This document shows, piece after piece, positions 49,901-61,772 of a stretch of DNA of 64,000 nt. Under the pieces are notes generated by a model. The model searched no databases and was not told the DNA's origin. It saw nothing but the letters and a program-made list of their open reading frames with translations. Where the stretch lies: contig JAILWY010000006.1 in assembly GCA_022113835.1 (NCBI GenBank), forward strand, positions 4,154,001 to 4,218,000, given 5' to 3'. The stretch comes from Atopsyche davidsoni (Eukaryota; Arthropoda; Insecta; Trichoptera; Hydrobiosidae). Positions within the stretch are counted from its first letter, which is position 1. Every line of letters begins with the position of its first letter. The translations under genes were made by a program, and so were the position numbers.

Positions 49901-52900
49901 CAGTATGGTGACTAGGTGACGTCTATCGTACATATTTTAATCTAGAATCTGCAAATATTTTTTAAATTATTTATAAAATAATATTTTTGTCATTTATTGG
50001 TAGATATTTGAACTTAGATATGATACATCTGATTATTATTATGTCTATGTACACAAAAATGCTATGAAGTTTCCAGGGGTAGAAAAGCAACCCTCTTCAC
50101 ACTCTGCTGGGATAAAGCCCTTCGATTCTTTTGTTCATTTTTTATCCGATTTCCAATTATGTATGGTCCGTGCACATATCCTAAATGCATTGAACTGTTT
50201 GTACCGATTTTATCGATAGAGCACTCGTTTATACTAAGCTATATAATGAAAAAAAGTGATAACCAGCTACTTGTAAAAATAAAAATATGTATTTTGTTCC
50301 GTAATACCATGAATAAAATATGTGATTTCTTAGTACTAAGTTAAGTACTAATAATATAGTGAGAATCAAATTAATAAAAATTATATGCTAAATACTAATG
50401 TGTTAATGAATGCAAAGAGTTTTATTCATAATGGGCTGATAGATTAATAGTTAAATTCTTTTTAATAATATATAATAAAGTTATATAACCTAAAACGTAA
50501 ATTTAAGCATAACATCATCTGACTCAAAGTAATGTTTTCCCAAAAATTCTTAAGAAAATATATTTTTTACTTCTTTCCATTGCTTATGCTAGCCTTAAAA
50601 ACCGCTTACAGATACTTATGTGGTGGCATCTTAAACGAAAACCTTTGAAAAATTGTTTCAGTCTAAAGTCAAGGCAGAAAGATCTGGGGGTTAGTTTCTC
50701 GACCCCCGTCTGTCCTTCTCGCCCCCACTCTGGACTAGTGAACTTGAAAAATGAATTGAACCAAATTGCGTCTGAAACATGAAAAATGAGTCGCAATAAA
50801 CAAGGAAAAAATGCCTGCTAGACAATACGGGGATATAAACAGCCTGGGATATTGGAAAGATAGATTTTCCAATCACGAGCAAGACGGTGTTCTGGTTTGT
50901 TTTTCTTTTATTCGGTGCTTGTCTTGGGGGTGTTTTCGTTATTGTTTTCAATGTTCGTATTTAATATTTATCATTCGTATCGAAGTTTAAAAAATAAGAT
51001 TTACAGTAGAAAAATTAAAGAAATTTTCAAATCACAACACAAATATTTATATAAGATCACTTTAAGTAATAAAGTAATGTATATATGTTTTACATGATAT
51101 TTTAATATTATGTTATGATAGACTTAAAATTTGCATTTGATAAATCAATAGTTTCAGTAAACAATAGAAGTATTTGTATGGCCGCTTATTTGAAAAATTT
51201 ACTTTTTAATATTTTGAAAATGTTATTGGTAAATACATGTTTTATGATTATCTTCCTGTACTATTTATGAATCCTCTTGATTTAATTTGTTTTCTTGAAG
51301 CATCAAGGATGATGGACGGTCGAAAGGCATTCGAGACTGCCGCGCCAGCGTTATCAAGGCACTGCTCGCGACAGTCGCATCTGATAAGCTCAGAGAGCTC
51401 CCGAACAATGACAACACATGTAAATTTATTTTACATTTTATACTTATAATAATAAATAAATGTAAATTATCGCTTCCTTGCAGTTGCCGAGAAGGCTGCG
51501 TTGAATTTAAATTGACTTTAAAGGAAATTTCAAAAAGTATATTCACCCTTGCCTTTGAATAATGTCTTTATCAAACACGTGTTGGGCAGCCTTCGAAGAA
51601 AACGTATTTATTTATTCATTTTCATTCTTAAGATTCATTCAATTCAATAAAAAGAGACATATCTCATCATATTTACAATAAACCTAAGTATTTAAATCCG
51701 CATATTTGATCGAGTAAAAATTTAATACTACTAATTCCGTTTCGATTATTAAATATTAATATTTTAGGTATCGCATTCACCATTATTTGATGTTAAAAAA
51801 ATGTAGAACTATTCTTATTAAGTTCAATAATCATACAATATATTACTTAAGAATAACAATTAAATTGCGAGGAAGGTGGTCACATTCTGTGAAACAAGGA
51901 CTCTATACTTAATGTTATGCAAATAATATAGAGTTGGAATTTTGTATTAACGTTTTAAATAAATAAATTATTCTGTCTCATTACCTCATCCGTTAACACA
52001 AACCACGAATGTTCAAAGTATTGCTTTTATCGGTTCAATGGTACGTGAAGTCACGAAGTTTTTGGGTGCAATTTGTTGTATTACAATGGCTTTACCTTCA
52101 GCCAACAATTATTAAGATACATAAGTCTTATTTGTAATTTATATTACAACTTTAGTTTCGTGTCCTAAGGTTCCAAAATTACCTTTAAGTAGAAAAATTA
52201 GCCTGAAGGGAATGTTACTCAGAGCGTATAAGCCATAAGGGAACTCACTGTTTCTTGTTACGAATTATTTTGCAATGTTTCGTCTGTGCTAAGACTATAC
52301 TCGTGAAAAACACTTTCATGCAATTCTCTGAATTCCGCTTATATTAGATTGTAATCGCTAGAGATTCGCTCACGTTTGAAGACGATTATTCAACGACAGT
52401 AGCTCAGTACTCCAGTGGTCTATGGAATTGAATTTCTCTCTTAGAAAGCCGGCGATCGAATTTGTTTTGAACGGTACTTAAATAATGCAGATGCTCTCAA
52501 CTAATCACTGTAAAAAATACCTGTTTTTATTTTTTAAATACTTACCAACCTACGCCCAATAATTGAGAAATGAAATGAAAATCGATTTTGTATCAATAAT
52601 ATACAGTATTTGTTTACTCAAAAAATATATGTAATTAATGACTAATCAATAGCTTCATTAAATTAATTGTAAGAATTATAGTGTAAAATTTGAAATAAAA
52701 ATAATAAAATAAACAAATACAAAAGATAATTTATACCAACCAGGTTTTTACTAAGCGGAGATGATTTTGTATATTGAAAACTAATGACTTACAGTAATAC
52801 TTCCAACGGTACAATTATTTACTGACAACTTGTCATTTAAGAGATGATAATTTGGCACTGACGAAAAAAATAAATAAATTTAATACAAATAAAATAATAT

Positions 52901-55420
52901 GACTTGGAGATAATTACTCTTTGATTAAATGCATAAATCATGAGCAACTATTTGATTACACGATAAACTTACTCAACTTATAACTTCAGTCGAATTCGTC
53001 GTTGCGGACAAGACTAGTTTTATTACAATATAAAACATATTAAGCATTGATAAGCCGCTGGCTGCATTACAGATTCTAGGACTGTACACGCCGTGGCCGA
53101 AATGTTTGGGCACGGCCAATAAAAATGTTAATGAAGGAGGCCCAGATGTATGGGAAATGCGGCGCCGCGCTCTTTTTAAATGATTTCTCAATTGCGACAT
53201 CGCGCGCATAATGATAAGCCTCCGCCTCGGCATCTCAAGCGTCCCGAGTTTGTCGTTTGATATTGAAAGTTTGAATGTATCAATTATTATTTATATATAT
53301 TTAATTTATCATATTTTGATACACACTCCTCGCTCTCCCTATTCTGTTGCTTGTGCATGGCTGACGTTCTGTGCCCTGAACGTACCTTGTAGAAGTGAGG
53401 GGCTCCTGGAATTGAAATAATAGATCTAAATTCCAAAGCTTTGTAAGGAAAGGATTGTATAATAATGTTATTGGACAGCAGCAATATGAAGACCTTTCCT
53501 TCAAATATACATACAACTGCGGTGTAGAAGAGTCCTATGATTACACTATTCTCCCTAAGAAAACCATGAACTGTGATATGGTCACCAACCTCTTGCATGC
53601 TTTAATTATGTAAAAATTGTAAAAGAGTAACGCTCAGTTTTATAAGCGTGTCTATTCTTTATTGTTATAAGTATTTGTTTTACACGTTTTGTACGTGAAA
53701 AAAAGTTACAATGTGGATGCATCAAATTATATAAATAAATATTGAGTAACAATTAGAATTTAAAATAGTATTTACTTGAAGCATTTATGAATAACAGTGC
53801 TAAATATAAACATGATCGACCCCTCCTTCATTTAGATGCGAGATGCGTAAACGCGTTTAAATATATCGTGCGCCTATTATAAAAAAAGCTCAGTAACCAT
53901 AAAACGAGCTTTTGCGTTTTTACCGATCCGGTGTTCTGTACATAAGCACGTTTACTGAAAATTTAAAATATGTATATTGTACAAATGTTTATTTTTTATT
54001 AAGACTTATGTATTACCCGTGATGTTATTGTTTCAATTTAGTTTGATTTTGTTCAATTTGGATTAGAACCTAGAATTTTACTGATTAAAACCACAGAGTG
54101 CTTTTTTTGTATTGTTTAAGTATTGTAAAATTTCTTGCAAAAGAAATGAATAAAATATACCTCATTACCTGTGCTAACAGTTTGCGATATTCTTTCCCCG
54201 GCAAGGAGTACGCCGGGCGGATCACGTCTCCTCATTGAATTACTTCTGTAAGCCTCACGTAGGCAGTTTTGATAATGTCACGCCTATTCCACACTGGCTA
54301 AAGTTTAGCAACGCCGCTACTTAGCGACAATACCTGGAATTAGTCAAATTGACTGTATGCATGGACGTAATTAAGTTACATACGTATGCGAGTCTGTCTC
54401 TCAAGGCGATCGGATTAAATGCAATTCGTATGAGTCTGGAAATAATTCTACTTTAGCTGCACTGTTGTCTCTCACACAGCTGAATTTACTTAGGCGTTTA
54501 GACATACTTATTTATTATTATAATAAACAATTATTTCGTAAATACTTAAAACACACAAAAAAATATGCTTACGACGTCAATCAAATATGACGCACTGAAA
54601 TATTATTGCTGCAGTAGAATAGAAAAAAACGTTGAATATAATAAACTATAACCACAAGATCTTATTCAAATTAAATGTATTCACAATAAAAAAAAAACTG
54701 TACTAGAATTTATAAGGTATATTTTATGAAAACTTGTAAGTCATGAACCGAACAGGTGTGTTAATGTATGGTGTTTTGATTATTCATAAAAATATATATT
54801 TGGTTTAAAAAAGAAAATTATTCTACCTCCCAATGAAGCTACCGGATCAAAAATATGACAGGAGTTAATCAATAAATTTTTGAAAAAACAGCTGTTGAAA
54901 AATATTATTGACCACGAGAGCTTTTAACTATATCAGAGCTTTGGGATAAAAAAAATTGTGAGTGAAGCTGAGTGTGTTTCTTTGCAAGGTTTCAGACTCG
55001 CTAGGGTCCTCGGGAGGTTGCTGTTCCCGTCCACAGCCCCGGCCACGCGGCCACGCCGGCCACGCAGCCACATTAGCCATGCCACGCACGCCACGGCGCA
55101 TGCGTCCCGGCAGCCGAGCGAAGTTTCCTGTTGACCCCAGGCCGGCTGCGCAGGCGCGAGGAATGCTAATTGTAACCGCCCGGGACCGGAGACCACCGAA
55201 ATGTGGGGACCACTGCAGGCCGCCTCGTGCTGGGGGAACAGGCGCGGAGCTTCCAACTATCGTCTTGTTGAGGGTTTCCAAGACATCAAATGTTCCGCTA
55301 ATAATGATACAGGCCTTCTTGCAGTACAATGCATCTTAATTATGCCTTAAGAATATACATGTCAATTACGGATAAGTCAATCAGATGCGTATTTATTACC
55401 CATTACGGGCTTATTATATT
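49901..55420. other. gene desert with GC-rich islands
   Basis: Islands lie at about 50680-50740, 51290-51410, 53060-53270, 54180-54440 and 54990-55280. The last has near-tandem GGCCACGC words at 55040-55070. Frames of 107-133 codons over 54928-55339 exist on both strands at once and are composition artefacts. Confidence 0.4.
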
Positions 55421-55423
55421 TAC

Positions 55424-55655
55424 TAATATGATTAGGCACATTAGTTCATATATAGAAGATGATTTAAAGAAACTCTGATTGATTGATGATTTAAAGAAAC
55501 TCTGAGACACTGATTCGTTAGTACAAAGGTTCGTACACCGGCCATGTAAGCCAGGGGATGTGGGTTCAAATCCCACACAAATCACGATGATATTTTTCTG
55601 AGAGTTTCTTTAAATCATCTTCTATATATGAACTAATGTGCCTAATCATATTAGT
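55424..55655. mobile_element. young MITE with perfect 54-bp inverted repeats and TTA duplication
   Basis: The arms 55424-55477 and 55602-55655 are perfect inverted copies, starting CTAATATGATTAGGCACATT. TTA flanks both sides (55421-55423 and 55656-55658), which fits the TWA targets of PIF/Harbinger elements, though the terminal bases are not typical of them. The last 21 bases of the left side, GATGATTTAAAGAAACTCTGA, occur twice (55459-55479 and 55486-55506). The loop holds a tRNA-like sequence. Perfect arms suggest recent insertion. Confidence 0.92.
55513..55585 (+). tRNA. tRNA-Thr(UGU)-like cloverleaf in the MITE loop, probable pseudogene
   Basis: The 73 bases fold as a standard cloverleaf. 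The acceptor GATTCGT/ACAAATC pairs at 6 of 7 positions. The D stem is GTAC/GTAC with loop AAAGGTTC. The anticodon stem CCGGC/GCCAG pairs at 4 of 5. The T stem GTGGG/CCCAC is perfect with loop TTCAAAT, followed by discriminator A. The B box GGTTCAAATCC (55564-55574) is intact and an A-box-like stretch covers 55520-55531. The anticodon loop CATGTAA gives UGU at 55546-55548. The surrounding CCAGGGG wording is as in insect tRNA-Thr. Position 33 is A instead of the universal U, so decoding is unlikely, although RNA polymerase III could still transcribe it. Confidence 0.7.
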
Positions 55656-55659
55656 TAAG

Positions 55660-58600
55660 AATATACCATATAAAAAGCCGTATAAGTCCACTTTTATCTT
55701 CGTACTCTTAACATATTACGGATCTGCCAAAAAATAAAACTATCGTACATGTATATGTATAAATTTAAGAATAAAAATGCCCTTTAATGACGATCTTTGT
55801 ATAATTAGAAATCCCAGTTGTAGAATTTGTCCCCAAAATCATTTCTTCTTGTTATCAGTTTAGAAATCTTCTCAAATATAGCTTTTTGTTGACTTAATCA
55901 AAACAATAAAATAAACATTTTAAAATATTGTTATTATGCAATATTATCCGGTTACTACCTGGAACTAAGAATTTTATTTTCTGCTACTGAATTTAATTAT
56001 CGATTTATATTCAAACCCGCGGGGGCTCCCGCACCGTAAATTCACACATCATCTCGGTTGATTTTAAACAACCCTTAATAACGATGGTGACTTCTGTGAA
56101 ATACAATGATTTTTGATGTCTTTTTTTTTATTTTCAATAACACATGTTATCACTTAACAATCTTTAACATCAATTGAAGACATATATTTTATTCTTTGAT
56201 AATAATATTAATTTCAAAAATATTTTGACAGTTCGTCGTGTTACTTTATATAAAAATTCAGCTTTTTTTATGCAATAGAAAATAATTCACACCACATTTT
56301 AAGCGCACTTAGTAGTGATTTTACGTTGTGTGATGCAGTTGCAAAGGTTTTATTTAGGGGTCGTATATTGTTTGAATTGTGTGACGCTGGTGTAAAAAGC
56401 TTTATGCTAGGATTAACGCATCTCGAATGAAGCATTCTCCCAACTGTCGTTTGAATTGCTCTGTAAAAGTACACAAATAAAATTTAACTGTAATATATTG
56501 AATTTAATACGTTTAAAATATTTTATGAAATATTAAGTAAATTAATATATATATTTTTTTTGTATATGAAATAATGCAGTTAATAGTAACCGTTTAGGTA
56601 TTACGTTTACTAATATATTAATGCCCTTCGTGGGATTTTGATTATATAACTCACTAACTAAAAAACTTTGTAATATGTTCAATATTGACACAAAAAAACA
56701 AATAATTTTATTCAGAATTTCGTATTAAAATAAAAGCTTTAGTTTGTGTTCAAAAACATTGAATATACTCGTATACTCAAAACACCTGTGCTGTCTAACA
56801 TTGTATCTGTATAATATAATAAGCATTATAAAATATACACCGTATCAATTACTCATATCTCATATTTGAATCTAATATCATGAAAGATTAAGTTATAATT
56901 CAATGTAAGGGTCTGCGACAAAGGGCGTGTGAGGCCAGAGCAGTGTAGAGTTCCCCACAAAGGGAGCGTGTTTTATATCAGACACTTGTCACAATAAACC
57001 AACTTATGAGGCCCTGGGAAGTGAGGCGATGCCACCTAGGCTCACCAGCAAGGAAGCGGTGTGTAGACAAATTATCAATTTATTTATTATTATTTAAATA
57101 CAGACAAAAAAATAGTTTGATTTATTACACACTAATAATTATAAATAAATAACGATTATTTTTATCTGTAAACGCTTCCGTCTTTTAAGACTTTCTTCAG
57201 ACTCAGTCAGTAGAAAACAAAAAAAATCTTTACACATGAGTTCAATTAATATTCCGTGTTGTATTTATGTGCAATAAAATTATTAACGTTAGCTCAAAAA
57301 TTAATATATAATTGTGAAGTGACTCTACATTCTTAGTTGGGTGTCCCATACATGCAAGTATGCCGCAGCCTTCAGTAAGGCCGCCACACAAGTCACAGAA
57401 TGTATCGGTTACATTATCTTTAAATTCATATATTTTGTCGTAGCGGGCCTGTATTGTGCCATTCGGCCCGTCATATCTCCTGGCAGCATTATGTCCGCAG
57501 GTAGTTCCCATGGACAAGGGGTGAACTGGGAAATGCGCCTTTATAACGCTTATATATTTAATACTATTAAACTACTCATGACTTGTAAAATATCGAAACC
57601 CAAAGTAACTTTTTTATGTCTACTCAATTGTAATAAATATTTTTATTACATACATACATCCATAATACAACGTATATAATAAAAATAATTTTTTTAATTA
57701 CATATTGGGTATCTTAAGATATTAAAAGTACCAAAAAAACTAAGCATTCGATTTAGCGAAATTGATTAATGATTTTTTTATCATTGATGTACACTAAAAG
57801 GTTTCGTTGTTTGAAACTTAAACAATATCAATAACAAAAATCAAACAATAAAAAAATTAATGTTAATAATCAAACTGTGTTTGAGCTATAAATAAAATCT
57901 AAGTATAACCAAGTTCATATTTTTTTACAAATTTTAAATCACTGCTCAAAAAACATCAAAGGTTCAATCGTAAATAAAGGTTAAGTAAGTTAGGTGTTCT
58001 TTTAAGATATACGGTTTTTATTAAAATTAACTATCGATATTTTATTTATTCGTGTTAAGTAACTTTGCATTGAAAGATTTTTAATTATGATATTTACAGA
58101 CATGTTGAAGTTACGAGTCTTTATGACTTTAAAATTATCTAACCCGAATATCCCAGTTCTTCTCTGCACGTATAACCAAAAGATCTTCACAAAGATATGG
58201 AAAAGATGATGTCCAAAACCCGAACCTTGGCGGTAGCGCCTTATGTAAAGAATATTCTTGCCTCTCCACACTGCAGGCTGTCGCGGGCTCACTCTGTTTT
58301 TTATCCTCCAATTTGATAGACATCAGAGATTATTCCGTATGCAATATTTTACAAGTCTTTCTGTAATAAAACTACAGTTTTATGGGATATTATGTAATTA
58401 TCGTATGGTTTTTTGTAATGAGAATGAAGAGAGGTTTGTTTTGAACTGCAGGCGTAATGGTTTCTGAATTCTTTGAGCTGGATGAGAGAACTAGATTACG
58501 GACGAAGCCTCGAAATGTGTGCAATCAGAAATATGTTGAAATGCAGTGAATTCTTTAAAAAAAATTATGGAAAGAATGCGTGTGAAACAAAAAAACAGTA

Positions 58601-61192
58601 ATTAAAAGAATTCCCATGTAGCCAATGATAACATTGGCTATATAGAAAGCAACAAAAATTGTCAGCGAATTCTTGACTGCACAAGTAGATGAACTGGTAT
58701 TTAACCGAAAATATTTATCTGAAAGGTATTTTTTTTTAGTTTTACGACCTCAGATACAAAGTAACCTGAAGGGGACGAGCGACCAACCCTCGGATGCACC
58801 GAGTGGGGCGCAATGGAAGGATTAATCCTTTTTACTGCACCTCAGCGTCGGCGCGCTCCTTATGGTTGCAAGGAGAAACGGCGTCATTACGCGGATTTAA
58901 ATTCCGCTTTATTGTTCCCGGAGAGCCTTTAAAAAGTTTAACTTTTAAAGTATTCATGTTTATGGCGAGGTTTCCCTCAGAGAGTGACTGCTCTCTATAG
59001 GGTTAAAAATGTTTAGATGCTTGTTTTATTTTACCTTGTAATGACAATAACGATTGTGTTGCTGTTTGTAAGAATAAAAGAAATCTTAGTCTGATGTACC
59101 GCGCGAAAATTTCACAATTCGTATTAAAAATGAATATACACAAGTAAAGGTTCCATAAAAACACTACATGTACAAAACAAGTAAGTACTTGAAATGCTTG
59201 CATTTTAAGAATACAATTCTTCGTTTATATGCTGCGAGATAATATGTAAAATATAAATTAATGATTTAATAAAAAAAAAAATTTAGAATATATTTCCAAA
59301 AATATCTTTGCATTTCAACTGCCATTCAATTACTAAATTTACTTAATTCTTAATATTTTTTTATAATCGTCGAAGTAATTTTGATTCCTAAACGAATCGT
59401 CTATTTTGGCTTAATTTCGTCAATTGACAATTGTGATTTGTAAACAAATTTTATAAATAAATCTAAAAAAACTCGTTTCTATAAAATAAAATCGACTTAT
59501 TTACAGGCTATAAAAAAACAAACGACATCTCAGATTGACTATTTGGCAAAAGGAATGATAGCCATCAGCGACGACGACGCAGGGAACAAGAGCCCCGAGC
59601 CCCGCAGCCTGCAGGAGCTGGCGTGGAAAACGACACATTTGTGTACCATAAAAATAATCATAAAAGCATTACCCGCTGCACCCCACCGCCTTGGAGATGA
59701 AACTGCTTTTTAAAAGAGTTCAAAGAGAAGAGTTGCAGAGATGTTTAAAGTTCTTCCCATATAAATGTAAATCCGAATGCGAAGGGGTGGCTCTTTTAAG
59801 AAATCCACCTCAGCAGGGAAGATCTAAGAAAACAAACACGTGAAAACCATGGAATGCAATGCATGCTTGTTTTAATTAACACTCAGGCGTTCTATGTAAA
59901 AAAAATTAACTATAAACATAAAATAAAGCAAATCATCAAAAAAAAAAATTGCATAGTAAAAAGCACGTATTTTGCACCACTAAATTATTTCAAAATATCA
60001 ACGACACGCATATTTTTTTTGTTTTTAACTTGTAATAATACATTAAGCATTTTATAATTTTACGTGAGACGTTTTCACGAGTATTATAAAAGAAATCATA
60101 TTACAATCTTCAAAAAATTATCAGCATAGTAAACTACACAAAAAATTAAATCATTGCAAAAATGCTCAAACAAATAATTTTAACCGTTAAAGTTAAAAAC
60201 TCAGATTGTAAAAGGGCATTAAAATGCAAAATATTTGAAATACAAACCCTTACTTCCGTATTCATTGTGTCTTTAAACCGCAGCTTTGCCGTTCGCATTG
60301 AAATCTTTCACCTCAGATAATCCGCATGTAAGGGTTGAGCTCTAACTAGGGTCGGTAGGTCTGTGAATGGAGAGGGCGCAATTACACGAATAAAAAGACA
60401 TCTTAAACGTTACTGTGTGTGAAATTAAAACATCCAGCTTTTTATAAGCTCTTTGGTTCATTTCTCCCCTAACGACTCATTTTATTTTTTAATAGCGCTT
60501 AGATTCATTTCACTCGAAATTTCAAAATTAAATAATAAAAAAAAAAATTATACACATTTAAAATGCTTGGATAATTTTAATGTATTAAATACAAGACGTA
60601 TAATTTATATATTATATATGACTTGTAGTGATAGTTAAGATAATTTTTATGATAAGTAGTTAACGCGATTTGAATATACTTGTTACCAACGCGACCATAA
60701 AAATAATCTTTATTTTCTTAGATTTAAGTGACTTTAAATTTGAAGTAGATTTATACCACAAGGGTGGAGCTTTAGTTTTCTTACGATGATTTTTTGTGCT
60801 TTTGAATGGTGAGAACACACCAGCATAGGCGATCGGGGTATAATCCTTGGTCACGGTTAAAATCCTAATATTCTTTTATTACAAACATATGTGTTTAGCG
60901 ACCAAGTTTAAATTAACTTAAGGTTTGTAGGCATACGGTTTCCTATAAAATTAAGATTTATTTGACATTTGGTATTACGGTTAGCTATTCATACAGAGAA
61001 ATAATTCCTAAAATCTATCCTTCCCACGGATATTTTATATTTTATTTTAAGCCTTGTATATGGCCAAATACTATACGTCTTTGTGTTTAAATACCGACCT
61101 CGTTAATTTGGAATAACCAAGGAACCGAAGTTTATATTTATGACGGTCTGGATACGGTCAATTGATATTTTGGTTGATTGGTAAATTTAATA
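55660..61192. other. gene desert between the tRNA-bearing MITE and the retroelement
   Basis: Islands lie at about 56930-57060, 57320-57540, 58740-59000, 59560-59640 and 60260-60390. The one at 59560-59640 has coding-like codon use on the plus strand (a 50-codon frame from 59546) but no known domain. The rest is AT-rich and empty. Confidence 0.4.
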
Positions 61193-61616
61193 TGTTTTCA
61201 GCGTGAGAACATGTAAACATGGTTTCTTTGTTCTGGAACCGTATAAAGATCAGTAAGAGCCCTATAGGGCTAGTGTTCAACATGTCTTCACGGGGTTACG
61301 ATGCCCGTAAGATTACGCTCCGGTAAACGCGATTTCCGTTCCGCCGTTAGGTCCGGTGAGGCTACGAAATGTTCGTACCTGCCGTAATTAAAGTAGAGAT
61401 CTTACAAATCTCAGTGAATATACCGCCGCGAGTTCGGAAGTATATTGTGACGTTCGTAGTCACGTAAAGAAGTTCGCGATCAAAGCGAAAGTGTTAAGTT
61501 ACCGACCCCGGTTGTCGGTTCAAAGTGAAAGTCTTTTAAATAAGTGTCTTATAAAAGTGTTAAATGTAACATGTCTGGAAATCATATATTATAAAAAAAA
61601 TTTGCAATAAAGTAGC
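61193..61616 (+). repeat. probable 5' LTR of a BEL/Pao-type element
   Basis: The stretch starts TGTTTTCAGCGTGAGAAC and is clearly richer in CG than the flank. It holds TATAAA at 61242, a perfect 14-base palindrome AGCCCTATAGGGCT (61258-61271) and AATAAA near 61606. A primer-site-like TGGTAGCGC follows at 61617. The 3' LTR is outside the window, so the ends are estimates. Confidence 0.5.
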
Positions 61617-61630
61617 TGGTAGCGCATCGT

Positions 61631-61745
61631 CAACATGGTCATATCGAGCCGGATATATACTAGCAACCTATGGATGCCTGAAGTCACCAACATGGTCCAT
61701 TCGAAACGGATCTAACTAGAAACATATGGATCTTTGAAGCCAGGA
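61631..61745 (+). repeat. 57-bp tandem duplication in the retroelement leader
   Basis: CAACATGGTC recurs at 61631 and 61688. The bodies share CGA-CCGGAT-like, CTAG and TATGGAT words, with several differences. A third, weaker start may be CAACATCCAA at 61761. It lies between the LTR and the gag start. Confidence 0.65.
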
Positions 61746-61772
61746 ATTGGAACCATAGTGCAACATCCAAAG

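Noticed and set aside
54928..55339. Overlapping frames of 107-133 codons on both strands
   Set aside because: Three frames are open at once over a GC-rich island, which shows composition bias and not coding.
55403..55585. Minus-strand 60-codon frame over the tRNA-like sequence
   Set aside because: It is the complement of the cloverleaf and the MITE arm repeats; no protein feature is present.
57242..57517. Cysteine-containing minus-strand frame of 91 codons
   Set aside because: The wording DTFCDLCGGLTEGCG is suggestive, but the plus strand is open too, the surroundings are noncoding and no family is recognised. Kept as an island only.
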